Positions 61,431-64,000 of a stretch of DNA of 64,000 nucleotides are shown here, piece after piece (within the stretch, counting starts at the first letter, position 1; every line of letters starts with the position of its first letter). The stretch is from an uncultured Alphaproteobacteria bacterium (lineage in GTDB: Bacteria > Pseudomonadota > Alphaproteobacteria > RF32 > CAG-239), in contig CAKQUE010000001.1 in assembly GCA_934277435.1 (NCBI GenBank), positions 372,001 through 436,000 of the forward strand, given 5' to 3'. The notes beneath the pieces are model-generated. The model saw only the letters and a program-made list of their open reading frames with translations. It had not been told where the DNA came from and searched no databases. Made by a program: the position numbers and the translations under genes.

Positions 61431-62839
61431 TGCCGGAATTAATATTGGTTATGATGTTGTTGCCGTTAGTTGGGTGCTTATTTGTGTTGTCGGCACCAGA
61501 CAACAAGACAAATGCCTATAGTGTGGCATTTTTTACGTTAGTTACCAATCTTATTGTTATTTTGCGCTTGTTTTCGTTACTGGACATTAATTCTTCTGCG
61601 CTATCATTTGGTTTTGAATATCAGTGGCTGGAAAACTACAAGCTTAATTTATATTTTGGTGTCGATGCGTTTTCTTTGTTATTGATTATGGCTGTTTATT
61701 TGGCTTTGATTATCGGTTTGGCCGGACTAAATCAAAATGCCCGAAAAAATAAAATGCTGCTGTTGCTGATGCTATATTTTACCAGCAACATAACGGCGTT
61801 TTTTACTGCCGGAGATTTGCTTTCATTCTATGTGTTTTTTGCAGGTATGTTGATACCGTTGTTTATGTTGATAGGTTATTGCGGCAATGCCAAAAAAATC
61901 CAAATTTTATATCGATTTTTTATGTATAATTTTGTTGGAATTTTATTTTTATTGGCCGCCTCTCTGATTTTATTGAAATTTTATCACGGCAATGTCCGGC
62001 TAGAAGAAATTGCGCTGGTAGACATGGCGCCGCGAGTCGGAATTTTAGTGTGGTCGGTTGTTTGTCTGGCTTTTATTTCCCGCATTCCGGTTTGGCCGTT
62101 TCACTCATGGATTGCTTCAGTAAGTATAAATATTAAGAATCCGCTGGTTTATATTATGGTTGATATAATGCCGCTAACCGGATTGTATGGTTTTGCGCGG
62201 TTTTGGCCTTTGGCTGTGCCTGATAGTATCAGCCTATATCTGCCCTTTATTGAGATTTTTACGGTTTTGACTATGTTGTTTTTAGCCCTTATAGGCTTAG
62301 TCAGCCGAGAATTTATGTATAAGCTGTTTTCATATTCCACTGTTTATTATTTGTTCTTTTTGTTGGCGGTTATTTTGCCGGTTGACACGCTGAAAATGAA
62401 TATAGCGTATTCATTATTTATATTTTTGATAGTTACGTCATCTTTGGCGGTTTTGGATTTGCAATTTGAAGAAAAATGTCGGCAGCAGACTTGCGGATAT
62501 CGTGGAATTTTAGCTTATATGCCGCGTTTTTCTTTTGTGATGTCATTTTTTGTGTTGACTGCGGTTGGTTTGCCGATATCCTCTTTGTTTTGGAATAATT
62601 TTGTGCTGATTTCCGAAATTTTTAGAGAGAGTTTTGGCGTAGGTTTGTGGGTTATGGCGGCTTTGTTATTGGTGGCGCTGGGTTTGTTGCATGAATTATA
62701 TGTGATGCGTGATTTGAAACAGCATGAAACTAAGGCGGAAAACATCGAAGATTTGTCGCCTAGACAGCAAATATTCTTGGCTGGAGTTGTTGCAATTTTG
62801 TTTCTGTCGTTTTTTAATCCTCTGTGGTTTATTTTTTAG
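61430..62839 (+). CDS. NuoM/antiporter-like membrane subunit, divergent
   Basis: A 469-residue protein with about 14 hydrophobic segments; the ATG shares its A with the previous TAA stop and follows a GGGAG site. The NuoM segment YVFWELMLIPMY reads YVFFAGMLIPLFMLIGY here, so the conserved proton-channel glutamate is gone, and the KxPxxPFHxWLPDAHTEAP block reads ISRIPVWPFHSWIASVS with Arg for Lys. Otherwise the fold is kept. Translationally coupled with the NuoL-like gene. Confidence 0.85.
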   Translation: MPELILVMMLLPLVGCLFVLSAPDNKTNAYSVAFFTLVTNLIVILRLFSLLDINSSALSFGFEYQWLENYKLNLYFGVDAFSLLLIMAVYLALIIGLAGLNQNARKNKMLLLLMLYFTSNITAFFTAGDLLSFYVFFAGMLIPLFMLIGYCGNAKKIQILYRFFMYNFVGILFLLAASLILLKFYHGNVRLEEIALVDMAPRVGILVWSVVCLAFISRIPVWPFHSWIASVSINIKNPLVYIMVDIMPLTGLYGFARFWPLAVPDSISLYLPFIEIFTVLTMLFLALIGLVSREFMYKLFSYSTVYYLFFLLAVILPVDTLKMNIAYSLFIFLIVTSSLAVLDLQFEEKCRQQTCGYRGILAYMPRFSFVMSFFVLTAVGLPISSLFWNNFVLISEIFRESFGVGLWVMAALLLVALGLLHELYVMRDLKQHETKAENIEDLSPRQQIFLAGVVAILFLSFFNPLWFIF

Positions 62840-62848
62840 GAGAAAAAA

Positions 62849-64000
62849 ATGGTCGAAAATATATTATATCTTTCTCCGGTATGGATTTTAGGACTCGGCG
62901 TTTTGACGCTTTTGTTTTGTTATGCGCGGGAAAGTTCGGTTAGCTTGGTTTTTCGGCTGGCAAAAATTTTTGCATCTTTAGGCTGGGCTACGGCCGTAAT
63001 TTTTTATAACCGTTCGGCTTTTCCTGAAATTATGAGCGCCAACGCCTATACGATTTTATTTATAAATCTAATGTTTTTTGCAATGTGTGCTACATTGTTC
63101 CTGTCTAAAAAGTGGTATGCTAGTATGAATATGACAGGGGCGCTGTTTTGCTGTGGATTGCTGCTATCCGGTGTTTCTGGCGTTTTGTTGGTAACTTCGC
63201 ATAATTTGGGATTGACGGCCGCCGCGGTGTTATTGCTGTTATTTTCAAATTATTTGCTTTTTATACATGCGGACAAGCGAAAAGATATTTATTTAAGCAG
63301 CCAGCTTTATGCTTTTTCAGCGGTTGTGGCGGCAGTATTGCTGATGGTTTGTGTTGGATTTTTATATTGGCAGAATCCAAGTTTAGACTATGATGTGCTG
63401 AGTCATTATTTTGAAAACGGAGCCGAAAAAAACGTATTGTTTTTAATGGCAGCGGCTTTGGTTTTGATTTTTGTATTTTTATTGGGTTTGTCGCCTTTGC
63501 ATTTTTGGTATACTGAAACCACCGGACAAATCGTGCTGCCCGTATTCAGCTATTTTACATTAGTTCCGGTGGGCATCTGCTGGGCGGCTTTTATAAAACT
63601 CAACGCCCACGTGCTGTCGGCTATGGAATCAAGTTTGACTTTGTTATATCAGGGATTGGCCTTGTTATCATTATTTATGGGAGCTATTGGGGCTTGCAGC
63701 GGTAAAAATATCCGCAAAATTTTTGCTTTTGGAGTGGTCTATCAACAGGGAATAGTGTTTTTGATTTTGCAAAGACTAACACCGGATGCATTAAATACGG
63801 CTTTTATATATATGTTTGTATATTTATTGGCCATGTATGGTGTATGCGCTTGTCTATATGGGCTTAAAAATAAAGGAGAATATTTGTTTATGCTCAGTGA
63901 CTTTGAAGGAGCTGCTTTTCGGCGTCCATATATTGCGGCGACGATGACCATATTTTTGTTTTCGCTGATTGGTTTTCCGCCGTTTTTGGGATTTTTAGGG
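62849..64000 (+). CDS. NuoN/antiporter-like membrane subunit, cut by the window end
   Basis: An in-frame coding region opens with MVENILYLSPVWILG after an AGGAG site nine bases from the previous stop and stays open to the end (384 codons visible). Ten or more hydrophobic segments are visible. FLLGLSPLHFWYTETTGQIVLPV aligns with the NuoN motif with PFHxWxPDVYEGAPxPV, but the lysine before PFH is not present. Third in the row; the 3' end lies outside. Confidence 0.82.
   Translation, partial: MVENILYLSPVWILGLGVLTLLFCYARESSVSLVFRLAKIFASLGWATAVIFYNRSAFPEIMSANAYTILFINLMFFAMCATLFLSKKWYASMNMTGALFCCGLLLSGVSGVLLVTSHNLGLTAAAVLLLLFSNYLLFIHADKRKDIYLSSQLYAFSAVVAAVLLMVCVGFLYWQNPSLDYDVLSHYFENGAEKNVLFLMAAALVLIFVFLLGLSPLHFWYTETTGQIVLPVFSYFTLVPVGICWAAFIKLNAHVLSAMESSLTLLYQGLALLSLFMGAIGACSGKNIRKIFAFGVVYQQGIVFLILQRLTPDALNTAFIYMFVYLLAMYGVCACLYGLKNKGEYLFMLSDFEGAAFRRPYIAATMTIFLFSLIGFPPFLGFLG

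Overview
The window reads as one continuous piece of an AT-rich alphaproteobacterial chromosome. The lineage markers are GcrA (29446-29901), a proton-translocating transhydrogenase split into PntAA/PntAB/PntB, the gene order SRP RNA-dnaX-ybaB-recR, rpoZ next to a long RelA/SpoT enzyme and acpS, an Ala/Arg/Gln-tailed L36 protein, and a Tol-Pal/CpoB envelope system. Low GC, ankyrin-type and low-complexity proteins and many orphan genes suggest a host-associated (for example gut) member; that lifestyle is inference.

Layout. 1-3.8 kb: 3' part of a very large ankyrin/GNAT-like protein. 3.8-4.4 kb: tRNA-Trp with a duplicated tail and terminator. 4.4-9.0 kb: cysS, gltX, an MlaC-like protein, an amino-acid binding protein. 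9.0-10.2 kb: orphan small genes. 10.2-14 kb: transhydrogenase operon and a paired chromate-type transporter. 14-20.5 kb: PfkB kinase, recR-ybaB-dnaX-ffs, LpoA-like lipoprotein, rsmI-yraN. 20.5-24.8 kb: glycan enzyme, HxlR regulator and two large orphan proteins, one sharing a domain with the first gene. 24.8-28 kb: acpS, rsh, rpoZ. 28-35 kb: secreted protein, gcrA, porin, retropepsin/transglutaminase-7TM/ATP-grasp cassette, cyclophilin. 35-40 kb: structured repeats, an orphan gene, then mraZ-rsmH-ftsL-ftsI. 40-46 kb: pal, an orphan gene, cpoB-tilS-HAD-HIT-kdsB. 46-55 kb: repeats, a duplicated holin-like membrane protein, three pilin-like proteins, a PmrAB-like two-component system beside an eptA-like remnant, a sugar MFS/fructokinase pair, a phosphatase. 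55-59.3 kb: tRNA-Arg, rpmJ, ettA, an XRE regulator with a perfect palindrome, tRNA-Lys with its own duplicated tail. 59.4-64 kb: a divergent NuoL/NuoM/NuoN-like triplet running off the end.

The genes supply translation and replication housekeeping, envelope division and Tol-Pal functions, NADPH balance and an unusual membrane energy module. The most interesting unexplained signals are: (i) the NuoLMN-like triplet in which canonical proton-channel Glu/Lys positions look replaced; (ii) a tRNA-tail-duplicating element seen at both tRNA-Trp and tRNA-Lys; (iii) a palindromic GTGTAC repeat family placed just after two stop codons; (iv) an A10 slippage site in dnaX with stops in both shifted frames; (v) a set of orphan genes that share promoter-to-start geometry but lack a Shine-Dalgarno sequence; and (vi) an elaborate decoy-like pair of SD-bearing hairpins ahead of a pilin gene.
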